Shown here piece after piece: positions 13,101 to 28,100 of a stretch of 64,000 bases of DNA. The translations under genes were made by a program, and so were the position numbers. The stretch covers positions 32,466,133-32,530,132 of the forward strand of contig OZ025263.1 in assembly GCA_964019135.1 (NCBI GenBank), given 5' to 3'. The stretch comes from Arenicola marina. Its lineage: Eukaryota; Annelida; Polychaeta; Arenicolidae. Numbering within the stretch: position 1 is the stretch's first letter; each line of letters begins with the position of its first letter. The notes under the pieces are model-generated. The model ran no database searches. It was given only the letters and a program-made list of their open reading frames with translations, and was not told where the DNA came from.

Positions 13101-16100
13101 CCACAACAGGTCAGTGATACAACTTTATCATTTTATGTTTAAAGGAAACGTATTGTCTAGAATGAAACGGGCGTAAAATAAACTCTAACTTCTTAAACGT
13201 CACTTTATAAGCGACATCGGCGATAATATATCGATTCTCAGCAGCTCAAAGTAGGATTGTAAGTCTGTATGCTGATTCTTTTGATAAGCACGTATGGTGC
13301 AGCGTTGTATTCTCTTTCCACCATAGTGGCGAGTACGACTAGCGCAACCAGCGCCAGCACCACTGCGGAGAGCACCACCAGCTTGACAACCCCAACGACA
13401 GTCTCGGAAACCACAAGCACCGGAACCAGTGGCACGACGACAACTCCCACCACTGTCACCCCGACCACCAGTGAGTCCACAACAGGTCAGTGATACAACT
13501 TTATCATTTTATGTGTAAAGGAAACGTATTGTCTAGAATGAAACGGGCGTAAAACCCTAACTTCTTAAACGTCACTTTATAAGCGACATCGGCGATAATA
13601 TATCGATTCTCAGCAGCTCAAAGTAGGATTGCAAGTCTGTATACTGATTCTTTTGATAAGCACGTATGGTGCAGCGTTGTATTCTCTTTCCACCATAGTG
13701 GCGGGTACGACTAGCGCAACCAGCGCCAGCACCACTGCGGAGAGCACCACCAGCTTGACAACCCCAACGACAGTCTCGGAAACCACAAGCACCGGAACCA
13801 GTGGGACGACGACAACTCCCACCACTGTCACCCCGACCACCAGTGAGTCCACAACAGGTCAGTGATACAACTTTATCATTTTATGTTTAAAGGAAACGTA
13901 TTGTCTAGAAGGAAACGGGCGTAAAACTCTAACTTCTTAAACGTCACTTTATAAGCGACATTGGCGATAATATATCGATTCTCAGCAGCTCAAAGTAGGA
14001 ATTTAAGTCTGTATGCTGATTCTTTTGATAAGCACGTATGGTGCAGCGTAGTATTCTCTTTCCACCATAGTGACGAGTACGACTAGCGCAACCAGCGCCA
14101 GCACCACTGCGGAGAGCACCACCAGCTTGACAACCCCAACGACAGTCTCGGAAACCACAAGCACCGGAACCAGTGGGACGACGACAACTCCCACCACTGT
14201 CACCCCGACCACCAGTGAGTCAACAAAAGGTCAGTGATACAACTTTATCATTTTATGTGTAAAGGAAACGTATTGTCTAGAATGAAACGGGCGTAAAATA
14301 AACTCTAACTTCTTAAACGTCACTTTATAAGCGACATCGGCGATAATATATCGATTTTCAGCAGCTCAAAGTAGGATTGCAAGTCTGTATGCTGATTCTT
14401 TTGATAAGCACGTATGGTGCAGCGTTGTATTCTCTTTCCACCATAGTGGCGAGTACGACTAGCGCAACCAGCGCCAGCACCACTGCGGAGAGCACCACCA
14501 GCTTGACAACCCCAACGACAGTCTCGGAAACCACAAACACCGGAACCAGTGGGACGACAACTCCCACCACTGTCACCCCGACCACCAGTGAGTCCACAAC
14601 AGGTCAGTGATACAACTTTATCATTTTATGTTTAAAGGAAACGTATTGTCTAGAAGGAAACGGGCGTAAAACTCTAACTTCTTAAACGTCACTTTATAAG
14701 CGACATTGGCGATAATATATCGATTCTCAGCAGCTCAAAGTAGGAATGTAAGTCTGTATGCTGATTCTTTTGATAAGCACGTATGGTGCAGCGTTGTATT
14801 CTCTTTCCACCATAGTGGCGAGTACGACTAGCGCAACCAGCGCCAGCACCACTGCGGAGAGCACCACCAGCTTGACAACCCCAACGACAGTCTCGGAAAC
14901 CACAAGCACCGGAACCAGTTGGACGACGACAACTCCCACCACTGTAACCCCGACCACCAGTGAGTCCACAACAGGTCAGTGATACAACTTTATCATTTTA
15001 TGTGTAAAGGAAACGTATTGTCTAGAATGAAACGGGCGTAAAACCCTAACTTCTTAAACGTCACTTTATAAGCGACATCGGCGATAATATATCGATTCTC
15101 AGCAGCTCAAAGTAGGAATTTAAGTCTGTATGCTGATTCTTTTGATAAGCACGTATGGTGCAGCGTAGTATTCTCTTTCCACCATAGTGGCGAGTACGAC
15201 TAGCGCAACCAGCGCCAGCACCACTGCGGAGAGCACCACCAGCTTGACAACCCCAACGACAGTCTCGGAAACCACAAGCACCGGAACCAGTGGGACGACG
15301 ACAACTCCCACCACTGTCACCCCGACCACCAGTGAGTCAACAACAGGTCAGTGATACAACTTTATCATTTTATGTGTAAAGGAAACGTATTGTCTAGAAT
15401 GAAACGGGCGTAAAACCGTAACTTCTTAAACGTCACTTTATAAGCGACATCGGCGATAATATGTCGATTTTCAGCAGCTCAAAGTAGGATTGCAAGTCTG
15501 TATGCTGATTCTTTTGATAAGCACGTATGGTGCAGCGTTGTATTCTCTTTCCACCATAGTGGCGAGTACGACTAGCGCAACCAGCGCCAGCACCACTGCG
15601 GAGAGCACCACCAGCTTGACAACCCCAACGACAGTCTCGGAAACCACAAGCACCGGAACCAGTGGGACGACGACAACTCCCACCACTGTCACCCCGACCA
15701 CCAGTGAGTCCACAACAGGTCAGTGATACAACTTTATCATTTTATGTTTAAAGGAAACGTATTGTCTAGAAGGAAACGGGCGTAAAACTCTAACTTCTTA
15801 AACGTCACTTTATAAGCGACATTGGCGATAATATATCGATTCTCAGCAGCTCAATGTAGGAATGTAAGTCTGTATGCTGATTCTTTTGATAAGCACGTAT
15901 GGTGCAGCGTTGTATTCTCTTTCCACCATAGTGGCGAGTACGACTAGCGCAACCAGCGCCAGCACCACTGCGGAGAGCACCACCAGCTTGACAACCCCAA
16001 CGACAGTCTCGGAAACCACAAGCACCGGAACCAGTGGGACGACGACAACTCCCACCACTGTCACCCCGACCACCAGTGAGTCCACAACAGGTCAGTGATA

Positions 16101-19100
16101 CAACTTCATCATTTTATGTTTAAAGGAAACGTATTGTCTAGAAGGAAACGGGCGTAAAACTCTAACTTCTTAAACGTCACTTTATAAGCGACATTGGCGA
16201 TAATATATCGATTCTCAGCAGCTCAAAGTAGGAATGTAAGTCTGTATGCTGATTCTTTTGATAAGCACGTATGGTGCAGCGTAGTATTCTCTTTCCACCA
16301 TAGTGGCGAGTACGACTAGCGCAACCAGCGCCAGCACCACTGCGGAGAGCACCACCAGCTTGACAACCCCAACGACAGTCTCGGAAACCACAAGCACCGG
16401 AACCAGTGGGACGACGACAACTCCCACCACTGTCACCCCGACCACCAGTGAGTCAACAACAGGTGAGTGATACAACTTTATCATTTTATGTTTAAAGGAA
16501 ACGTATTGTCTAGAATGAAACGGGCGTAAAATGAACTCTAACTTCTTAAACGTCACTTTATAAGCGACATCGGCGATAATATATCGATTCTCAGCAGCTC
16601 AAAGTAGGAATGTAAGTCTGTATGCTGATTCTTTTGATAAGCACGTATGGTGCAGCGTTGTATTATCTTTCCACCATAGTGGCGAGTACGACTAGCGCAA
16701 CCAGCGCCAGCACCACTGCGGAGAGCACCACCAGCTTGACAACCCCGACGACAGTCTCGGAAACCACAAGCACCGGAGCCAGTGGCACGACGACAACTCC
16801 CACCACTGTCACCCCGACCACCAGTGAGTCCACAACAGGTCAGTGATACAACTTCATCATTTTATGTTTAAAGGAAACGTATTGTCTAGAAGGAAACGGG
16901 CGTAAAACTCTAACTTCTTAAACGTCACTTTATAAGCGACATTGGCGATAATATATCGATTCTCAGCAGCTCAAAGTAGGAATGTAAGTCTGTATGCTGA
17001 TTCTTTTGATAAGCACGTATGGTGCAGCGTTGTATTCTCTTTCCACCATAGTGGCGAGTACGACTAGCGCAACCAGCGCCAGCACCACTGCGGAGAGCAC
17101 CACCAGCTTGACAACCCCAACGACAGTCTCGGAAACCACAAGCACCGGAACCAGTGGCACGACGACAACTCCCACCACTGTCACCCCGACCACCAGTGAG
17201 TCAACAACAGGTCAGTGATACAACTTTATCATTTTATGTTTAAAGGAAACGTATTGTCTAGAATGAAACGGGCGTAAAATGAACTCTAACTTCTTAAACG
17301 TCACTTGATAAGCGACATCGGCGATAATATATCGATTCTCAGCAGCTCAAAGTAGGAATGTAAGTCTGTATGCTGATTCTTTTGATAAGCACGTATGGTG
17401 CAGCGTTGTATTATCTTTCCACCATAGTGGCGAGTACGACTAGCGCAACCAGCGCCAGCACCACTGCGGAGAGCACCACCAGCTTGACAACCCCGACGAC
17501 AGTCTCGGAAACCACAAGGACCGGAACCAGTGGCACGACGACAACTCCCACCACTGTCACCACGACCACCAGTGGATCCACAACAGGTCAGTGATACAAC
17601 TTTATCATTTTATGTTTAAAGGAAACGTATTGTCTAGGATGAAACGGGCGTAAAACAAACTCTAACTTCTTAAACGTCACTTTATAAGCGACATGGGCGA
17701 TAATATATCGATTCTCAGCAGCTCAAATTAGGATTGTAAGTCTGTATGCTGATTATTTTGATAAGCACGTATGGTGCAGTTTTGTATTCTCTTTCCACCA
17801 TAGTGGCGAGTACGACTAGCGCAACCAGCGCCAGCACCACTGCGGAGAGCACCACCAGCTTGACAACCCCAACGACAGTCTCGGAAACCACAAGCACCGG
17901 AACCAGTGGGACGACGACAACTCCCACCACTGTCACCCCGACCACCAGTGAGTCCACAACAGGTCAGTGATACAACTTTATCATTTTATGTTTAAAGGAA
18001 ACGTATTGTCTAGAAGGAAACGGGCGTAAAACTCTAACTTCTTAAACGTCACTTTATAAGCGACATTGGCGATAATATATCGATTCTCAGCAGCTCAATG
18101 TAGGAATGTAAGTCTGTATGCAGATTCTTTTGATGAGCACGTATGGTGCATCGTTGTATTCTCTTTCCACCATAGTGGCGAGTACGACTAGCGCAACCAG
18201 CGCCAGCACCACTGCGGAGAGCACCACCAGCTTGACAACCCCAACGACAGTCTCGGAAAACACAAGCACCGGAACCAGTGGGACGACGACAACTCCCACC
18301 ACTGTAACCCCGACCATCAGTGAGTCCACAACAGGTCAGTGATAAAACTTTATCATTTTATGTTTAAAGGAAACGTATTGTCTAGAATGAAACGGGCGTA
18401 AAATAAACTCTAACTTCTTAAACGTCACTTTATAAGCGACATCGGCGATAATATATCGATTCTCAGCAGCTCAAAGTAGGATTGTAAGTCTGTATGCTGA
18501 TTCTTTTGATAAGCACGTATGGTGCAGCGTTGTATTCTCTTTCCACCATAGTGGCGAGTACGACTAGCGCAACCAGCGCCAGCACCACTGCGGAGAGCAC
18601 CACCAGCTTGACAACCCCAACGACAGTCTCGGAAACCACAAGCACCGGAACCAGTGGCACGACGACAACTCCCACCACTGTCACCCCGACCACCAGTGAG
18701 TCCACAACAGGTCAGTGATACAACTTTATCATTTTATGTGTAAAGGAAACGTATTGTCTAGAATGAAACGGGCGTAAAACCCTAACTTCTTAAACGTCAC
18801 TTTATAAGCGACATCGGCGATAATATATCGATTCTCAGCAGCTCAAAGTAGGATTGCAAGTCTGTATGCTGATTCTTTTGATAAGCACGTATGGTGCAGC
18901 GTTGTATTCTCTTTCCACCATAGTGGCGGGTACGACTAGCGCAACCAGCGCCAGCACCACTGCGGAGAGCACCACCAGCTTGACAACCCCAACGACAGTC
19001 TCGGAAACCACAAGCACCGGAACCAGTGGCACGACGACAACTCCCACCACTGTCACCCCGACCACCAGTGAGTCCACAACAGGTCAGTGATACAACTTTA

Positions 19101-22100
19101 TCATTTTATGTTTAAAGGAAACGTATTGTCTAGAAGGAAACGGGCGTAAAACTCTAACTTCTTAAACGTCACTTTATAAGCGACATTGGCGATAATATAT
19201 CGATTCTCAGCAGCTCAAAGTAGGAATTTAAGTCTGTATGCTGATTCTTTTGATAAGCACGTATGGTGCAGCGTAGTATTCTCTTTCCACCATAGTGGCG
19301 AGTACGACTAGCGCAACCAGCGCCAGCACCACTGCGGAGAGCACCACCAGCTTGACAACCCCAACGACAGTCTCGGAAACCACAAGCACCGGAACCAGTG
19401 GGACGACGACAACTCCCACCACTGTCACCCCGACCACCAGTGAGTCAACAACAGGTCAGTGATACAACTTTATCATTTTATGTGTAAAGGAAACGTATTG
19501 TCTAGAATGAAACGGGCATAAAACCGTAACTTCTTAAACGTCACTTTATAAGCGACATCGGCGATAATATATCGATTTTCAGCAGCTCAAAGTAGGATTG
19601 CAAGTCTGTATGCTGATTCTTTTGATAAGCACGTATGGTGCAGCGTTGTATTCTCTTTCCACCATAGTGGCGAGTACGACTAGCGCAACCAGCGCCAGCA
19701 CCACTGCGGAGAGCACCACCAGCTTGACAACCCCAACGACAGTCTCGGAAACCACAAGCACCGGAACCAGTGGGACGACGACAACTCCCACCACTGTCAC
19801 CCCGACCACCAGTGAGTCCACAACAGGTCAGTGATACAACTTTATCATTTTATGTTTAAAGGAAACGTATTGTCTAGAAGGAAACGGGCGTAAAACTCTA
19901 ACTTCTTAAACGTCACTTTATAAGCGACATTGGCGATAATATATCGATTCTCAGCAGCTCAAAGTAGGAATGTAAGTCTGTATGCTGATTCTTTTGATAA
20001 GCACGTATGGTGCAGCGTTGTATTCTCTTTCCACCATAGTGGCAAGTACGACTAGCGCAACCAGCGCCAGCACCACTGCGGAGAGCACCACCAGCTTGAC
20101 AACCCCAACGACAGTCTCGGAAACCACAAGCACCGGAACCAGTGGGACGACGACAACTCCCACCACTGTAACCCCGACCATCAGTGAGTCCACAACAGGT
20201 CAGTGATAAAACTTTATCATTTTATGTTTAAAGGAAACGTATTGTCTAGAATGAAACGGGCGTAAAATAAACTCTAACTTCTTAAACGTCACTTTATAAG
20301 CGACATCGGCGATAATATATCGATTCTCAGCAGCTCAAAGTAGGATTGTAAGTCTGTATGGTGATTCTTTTGATAAGCACGTATGGTGCAGCGTTGTATT
20401 CTCTTTCCACCATAGTGGCGAGTACGACTAGCGCAACCAGCGCCAGCACCACTGCGGAGAGCACCACCAGCTTGACAACCCCAACGACAGTCTCGGAAAC
20501 CACAAGCACCGGAACCAGTGGCACGACGACAACTCCCACCACTGTCACCCCGACCACCAGTGAGTCCACAACAGGTCAGTGATACAACTTTATCATTTTA
20601 TGTGTAAAGGAAACGTATTGTCTAGAATGAAACGGGCGTAAAACCCTAACTTCTTAAACGTCACTTTATAAGCGACATCGGCGATAATATATCGATTCTC
20701 AGCAGCTCAAAGTAGGATTGCAAGTCTGTATGCTGATTCTTTTGATAAGCACGTATGGTGCAGCGTTGTATTCTCTTTCCACCATAGTGGCGGGTACGAC
20801 TAGCGCAACCAGCGCCAGCACCACTGCGGAGAGCACCACCAGCTTGACAACCCCAACGACAGTCTCGGAAACCACAAGCACCGGAACCAGTGGCACGACG
20901 ACAACTCCCACCACTGTCACCCCGACCACCAGTGAGTCCACAACAGGTCAGTGATACAACTTTATCATTTTATGTGTAAAGGAAACGTATTGTCTAGAAG
21001 GAAACGGGCGTAAAACTCTAACTTCTTAAACGTCACTTTATAAGCGACATTGGCGATAATATATCGATTCTCAGCAGCTCAAAGTAGGAATTTAAGTCTG
21101 TATGCTGATTCTTTTGATAAGCACGTATGGTGCAGCGTTGTATTCTCTTTCCACCATAGTGGCGAGTACGACTAGCGCAACCAGCGCCAGCACCACTGCG
21201 GAGAGCACCACCAGCTTGACAACCCCAACGACAGTCTCGGAAACCACAAGCACCGGAACCAGTGGGACGACGACAACTCCCACCACTGTCACCCCGACCA
21301 CCAGTGAGTCCACAACAGGTCAGTGATACAACTTTATCATTTTATGTGTAAAGGAAACGTATTGTCTAGAATGAAACGGGTGTAAAACCGTAACTTCTTA
21401 AACGTCACTTTATAAGCGACATCGGCGATAATATATCGATTTTCAGCAGCTCAAAGTAGGATTGCAAGTCTGTATGCTGATTCTTTTGATAAGCACGTAT
21501 GGTGCAGCGTTGTATTCTCTTTCCACCATAGTGGCGAGTACGACTAGCGCAACCAGCGCCAGCACCACTGCGGAGAGCACCACCAGCTTGACAACCCCAA
21601 CGACAGTCTCGGAAACCACAAGCACCGGAACCAGTGGGACGACGACAACTCCCACCACTGTCACCCCGACCACCAGTGAGTCCACAACAGGTCAGTGATA
21701 CAACTTTATCATTTTATGTTTAAAGGAAACGTATTGTCTAGAAGGAAACGGGCGTAAAACTCTAACTTCTTAAACGTCACTTTATAAGCGACATTGGCGA
21801 TAATATATCGATTCTCAGCAGCTCAAAGTAGGAATGTAAGTCTGTATGCTGATTCTTTTGATAAGCACGTATGGTGCAGCGTTGTATTCTCTTTCCACCA
21901 TAGTGGCGAGTACGACTAGCGCAACCAGCGCCAGCACCACTGCGGAGAGCACCACCAGCTTGACAACCCCAACGACAGTCTCGGAAACCACAAGCACCGG
22001 AACCAGTGGGACGACGACAACTCCCACCACTGTCACCCCGACCACCAGTGAGTCCACAACAGGTCAGTGATACAACTTTATCATTTTATGTGTAAAGGAA

Positions 22101-25100
22101 ACGTATTGTCTAGAATGAAACGGGCGTAAAACCGTAACTTCTTAAACGTCACTTTATAAGCGACATCGGCGATAATATATCGATTCTCAGCAGCTCAAAG
22201 TAGGATTGCAAGTCTGTATGCTGATTCTTTTGATAAGCACGTATGGTGCAGCGTTGTATTCTCTTTCCACCATAGTGGCGAGTACGACTAGCGCAACCAG
22301 CGCCAGCACCACTGCGGAGAGCACCACCAGCTTGACAACCCCAACGACAGTCTCGGAAACCACAAGCACCGGAACCAGTGGGACGACGACAACTCCCACC
22401 ACTGTCACCCCGACCACCAGTGAGTCCACAACAGGTCAGTGATACAACTTCATCATTTTATGTTTAAAGGAAACGTATTGTCTAGAAGGAAACGGGCGTA
22501 AAACTCTAACTTCTTAAACGTCACTTTATAAGCGACATCGGCGATAATATATCGATTCTCAGCAGCTCAAAGTAGGAATGTAAGTCTGTATGCTGATTCT
22601 TTTGATAAGCACGTATGGTGCAGCGTAGTATTCTCTTTCCACCATAGTGGCGAGTACGACTAGCGCAACCAGCGCCAGCACCACTGCGGAGAGCACCACC
22701 AGCTTGACAACCCCAACGACAGTCTCGGAAACCACAAGCACCGGAACCAGTGGGACGACGACAACTCCCACCACTGTCACCCCGACCACCAGTGAGTCAA
22801 CAACAGGTCAGTGATACAACTTTATCATTTTATGTTTAAAGGAAACGTATTGTCTAGAATGAAACGGGCGTAAAATGAACTCTAACTTCTTAAACGTCAC
22901 TTTATAAGCGACATCGGCGATAATATATCGATTCTCAGCAGCTCAAAGTAGGAATGTAAGTCTGTATGCTGATTCTTTTGATAAGCACGTATGGTGCAGC
23001 GTTGTATTATCTTTCCACCATAGTGGCGAGTACGACTAGCGCAACCAGCGCCAGCACCACTGCGGAGAGCACCACCAGCTTGACAACCCCGACGACAGTC
23101 TCGGAAACCACAAGCACCGGAGCCAGTGGCACGACGACAACTCCCACCACTGTCACCCCGACCACCAGTGAGTCCACAACAGGTCAGTGATACAACTTTA
23201 TCATTTTATGTTTTAAGGAAACGTATTGTCTAGGATGAAACGGGCGTAAAACAAACTCTAACTTCTTAAACGTCACTTTATAAGCGACATCGGCGATAAT
23301 ATATCGATTTTCAGCAGCTCAAAGTAGGATTGCAAGTCTGTATGCTGATTCTTTTGATAAGCACGTATGGTGCAGCGTTGTATTCTCTTTCCACCATAGT
23401 GGCGAGTACGACTAGCGCAACCAGCGCCAGCACCACTGCGGAGAGCACCACCAGCTTGACAACCCCAACGACAGTCTCGGAAACCACAAGCATCGGAACC
23501 AGTGGGACGACGACAACTCCCACCACTGTCACCCCGACCACCAGTGAGTCCACAACAGGTCAGTGATACAACTTTATCATTTGATGTTTAAAGGAAACCT
23601 ATTGTCTAGAATGAAACGGGCGTAAAATAAACTCTAACTTCTTAAACGTCACTTTATAAGCGACATCGGCGATAATATATCGATTCTCAGCAGCTCGAAG
23701 TAGGATTGTAAGTCTGTATGCTGATTCTTTTGATAAGCACGTATGGTGCAGCGTTGTATTCTCTTTCCACCATAGTGGCGAGTACGACTAGCGCAACCAG
23801 CGCCAGCACCACTGCGGAGAGCACCACCAGCTTGACAACCCCAACGACAGTCTCGGAAACCACAAGCACCGGAACCAGTGGCACGACGACAACTCCCACC
23901 ACTGTCACCCCGACCACCAGTGAGTCCACAACAGGTCAGTGATACAACTTTATCATTTTATGTGTAAAGGAAACGTATTGTCTAGAATGAAACGGGCGTA
24001 AAACCCTAACTTCTTAAACGTCACTTTATAAGCGACATCGGCGATAATATATCGATTCTCAGCAGCTCAAAGTAGGATTGCAAGTCTGTATGCTGATTCT
24101 TTTGATAAGCACGTATGGTGCAGCGTTGTATTCTCTTTCCACCATAGTGGCGGGTACGACTAGCGCAACCAGCGCCAGCACCACTGCGGAGAGCACCACC
24201 AGCTTGACAACCCCAACGACAGTCTCGGAAACCACAAGCACCGGAACCAGTGGGACGACGACAACTCCCACCACTGTCACCCCGACCACCAGTGAGTCCA
24301 CAACAGGTCAGTGATACAACTTTATCATTTTATGTTTAAAGGAAACGTATTGTCTAGAAGGAAACGGGCGTAAAACTCTAACTTCTTAAACGTCACTTTA
24401 TAAGCGACATTGGCGATAATATATCGATTCTCAGCAGCTCAAAGTAGGAATTTAAGTCTGTATGCTGATTCTTTTGATAAGCACGTATGGTGCAGCGTAG
24501 TATTCTCTTTCCACCATAGTGGCGAGTACGACTAGCGCAACCAGCGCCAGCACCACTGCGGAGAGCACCACCAGCTTGACAACCCCAACGACAGTCTCGG
24601 AAACCACAAGCACCGGAACCAGTGGGACGACGACAACTCCCACCACTGTCACCCCGACCACCAGTGAGTCAACAACAGGTCAGTGATACAACTTTATCAT
24701 TTTATGTGTAAAGGAAACGTATTGTCTAGAATGAAACGGGCGTAAAACCGTAACTTCTTAAACGTCACTTTATAAGCGACATCGGCGATAATATATCGAT
24801 TTTCAGCAGCTCAAAGTAGGATTGCAAGTCTGTATGCTGATTCTTTTGATAAGCACGTATGGTGCAGCGTTGTATTCTCTTTCCACCATAGTGGCGAGTA
24901 CGACTAGCGCAACCAGCGCCAGCACCACTGCGGAGAGCACCACCAGCTTGACAACCCCAACGACAGTCTCGGAAACCACAAGCACCGGAACCAGTGGGAC
25001 GACGACAACTCCCACCACTGTCACCCCGACCACCAGTGAGTCCACAACAGGTCAGTGATACAACTTTATCATTTTATGTTTAAAGGAAACGTATTGTCTA

Positions 25101-28100
25101 GAAGGAAACGGGCGTAAAACTCTAACTTCTTAAACGTCACTTTATAAGCGACATTGGCGATAATATATCGATTCTCAGCAGCTCAATGTAGGAATGTAAG
25201 TCTGTATGCTGATTCTTTTGATAAGCACGTATGGTGCAGCGTTGTATTCTCTTTCCACCATAGTGGCGAGTACGACTAGCGCAACCAGCGCCAGCACCAC
25301 CGCGGAGAGCACCACCAGCTTGACAACCCCAACGACAGTCTCGGAAACCACAAGCACCGGAACCAGTGGGACGACGACAACTCCCACCACTGTCACCCCG
25401 ACCACCAGTGAGTCAACAACAGGTCAGTGATACAACTTTATCATTTTATGTTTAAAGGAAACGTATTGTCTAGAAGGAAACGGGCGTAAAACTCTAACTT
25501 CTTAAACGTCACTTATAAGCGACATGGGCGATAATATATCGATTCTCAGCAGCTCAATGTAGGAATGTAAGTCTGTATGCTGATTCTTTTGATAAGCACG
25601 TATGGTGCAGCGTTGTATTCTCTTTCCACCATAGTGGCGAGTACGACTAGCGCAACCAGCGCCAGCACCACTGCGGAGAGCACCACCAGCTTGACAACCC
25701 CAACGACAGTCTCGGAAACCACAAGCACCGGAACCAGTGGGACGACGACAACTCCCACCACTGTCACCCCGACCACCAGTGAGTCCACAACAGGTCAGTG
25801 ATACAACTTTATCATTTTATGTGTAAAGGAAACGTATTGTCTAGAATGAAACGGGCGTAAAATGAACTCTAACTTCTTAAACGTCACTTGATAAGCGACA
25901 TCGGCGATAATATATCGATTCTCAGCAGCTCAAAGTAGGAATGTAAGTCTGTATGCTGATTCTTTTGATAAGCACGTATGGTGCAGCGTTGTATTCTCTT
26001 TCCACCATAGTGGCGAGTACGACTAGCGCAACCAGCGCCAGCACCACTGCGGAGAGCACCACCAGCTTGACAACCCCAACGACAGTCTCGGAAACCACAA
26101 GCACCGGAACCAGTGGGACGACGACAACTCCCACCACTGTCACCCCGACCACCAGTGAGTCCACAACAGGTCAGTGATACAACTTTATCATTTTATGTTT
26201 AAAGGAAACGTATTGTCTAGAAGGAAACGGGCGTAAAACTCTAACTTCTTAAACGTCACTTTATAAGCGACATTGGCGATAATATATCGATTCTCACCAG
26301 CTCAATGTAGGAATGTAAGTCTGTATGCTGATTCTTTTGATAAGCACGTATGGTGCAGCGTTGTATTCTCTTTCCACCATAGTGGCGAGTACGACTAGCG
26401 CAACCAGCGCCAGCACCACTGCGGAGAGCACCACCAGCTTGACAACCCCAACGACAGTCTCGGAAACCACAAGCACCGGAACCAGTGGGACGACGACAAC
26501 TCCCACCACTGTCACCCCGACCACCAGTGAGTCAACAACAGGTCAGTGATACAACTTTATCATTTTATGTTTAAAGGAAACGTATTGTCTAGAAGGAAAC
26601 GGGCTTAAAACTCTAACTTCTTAAACGTCACTTATAAGCGACATGGGCGATAATATATCGATTCTCAGCAGCTCAATGTAGGAATGTAAGTCTGTATGCT
26701 GATTCTTTTGATAAGCACGTATGGTGCAGCGTTGTATTCTCTTTCCACCATAGTGGCGAGTACGACTAGCGCAACCAGCGCCAGCACCACTGCGGAGAGC
26801 ACCACCAGCTTGACAACCCCAACGACAGTCTCGGAAACCACAAGCACCGGAACCAGTGGGACGACGACAACTCCCACCACTGTCACCCCGACCACCAGTG
26901 AGTCCACAACAGGTCAGTGATACAACTTTATCATTTTATGTTTAAAGGAAACGTATTGTCTAGAAGGAAACGGGCGTAAAACTCTAACTTCTTAAACGTC
27001 ACTTTATAAGGGACATTGGCGATAATATATCGATTCTCAGCAGCTCAAAGTAGGAATTTAAGTCTGTATGCTGATTCTTTTGATAAGCACGTATGGTGCA
27101 GCGTAGTATTCTCTTTCCACCATAGTGGCGAGTACGACTAGCGCAACCAGCGCCAGCACCACTGCGGAGAGCACCACCAGCTTGACAACCCCAACGACAG
27201 TCTCGGAAACCACAAGCACCGGAACCAGTGGGACGACGACAACTCCCACCACTGTCACCCCGACCACCAGTGAGTCAACAACAGGTCAGTGATACAACTT
27301 TATCATTTTATGTGTAAAGGAAACGTATTGTCTAGAATGAAACGGGCGTAAAACCGTAACTTCTTAAACGTCACTTTATAAGCGACATCGGCGATAATAT
27401 ATCGATTTTCAGCAGCTCAAAGTAGGATTGCAAGTCTGTATGCTGATTCTTTTGATAAGCACGTATGGTGCAGCGTTGTATTCTCTTTCCACCATAGTGG
27501 CGAGTACGACTAGCGCAACCAGCGCCAGCACCACTGCGGAGAGCACCACCAGCTTGACAACCTCAACGACAGTCTCGGAAACCACAAGCACCGGAACCAG
27601 TGGGACGACGACAACTCCCACCACTGTCACCCCGACCACCAGTGAGTCCACAACAGGTCAGTGATACAACTTTATCATTTTATGTTTAAAGGAAACGTAT
27701 TGTCTAGAAGGAAACGGGCGTAAAACTCTAACTTCTTAAACGTCACTTTATAAGCGACATTGGCGATAATATATCGATTCTCAGCAGCTCAATGTAGGAA
27801 TGTAAGTCTGTATGCTGATTCTTTTGATAAGCACGTATGGTGCAGCGTTGTATTCTCTTTCCACCATAGTGGCGAGTACGACTAGCGCAACCAGCGCCAG
27901 CACCACTGCGGAGAGCACCACCAGCTTGACAACCCCAACGACAGTCTCGGAAACCACAAGCACCGGAACCAGTGGGACGACGACAACTCCCACCACTGTC
28001 ACCCCGACCACCAGTGAGTCAACAACAGGTCAGTGATACAACTTTATCATTTTATGTTTAAAGGAAACGTATTGTCTAGAAGGAAACGGGCGTAAAACTC

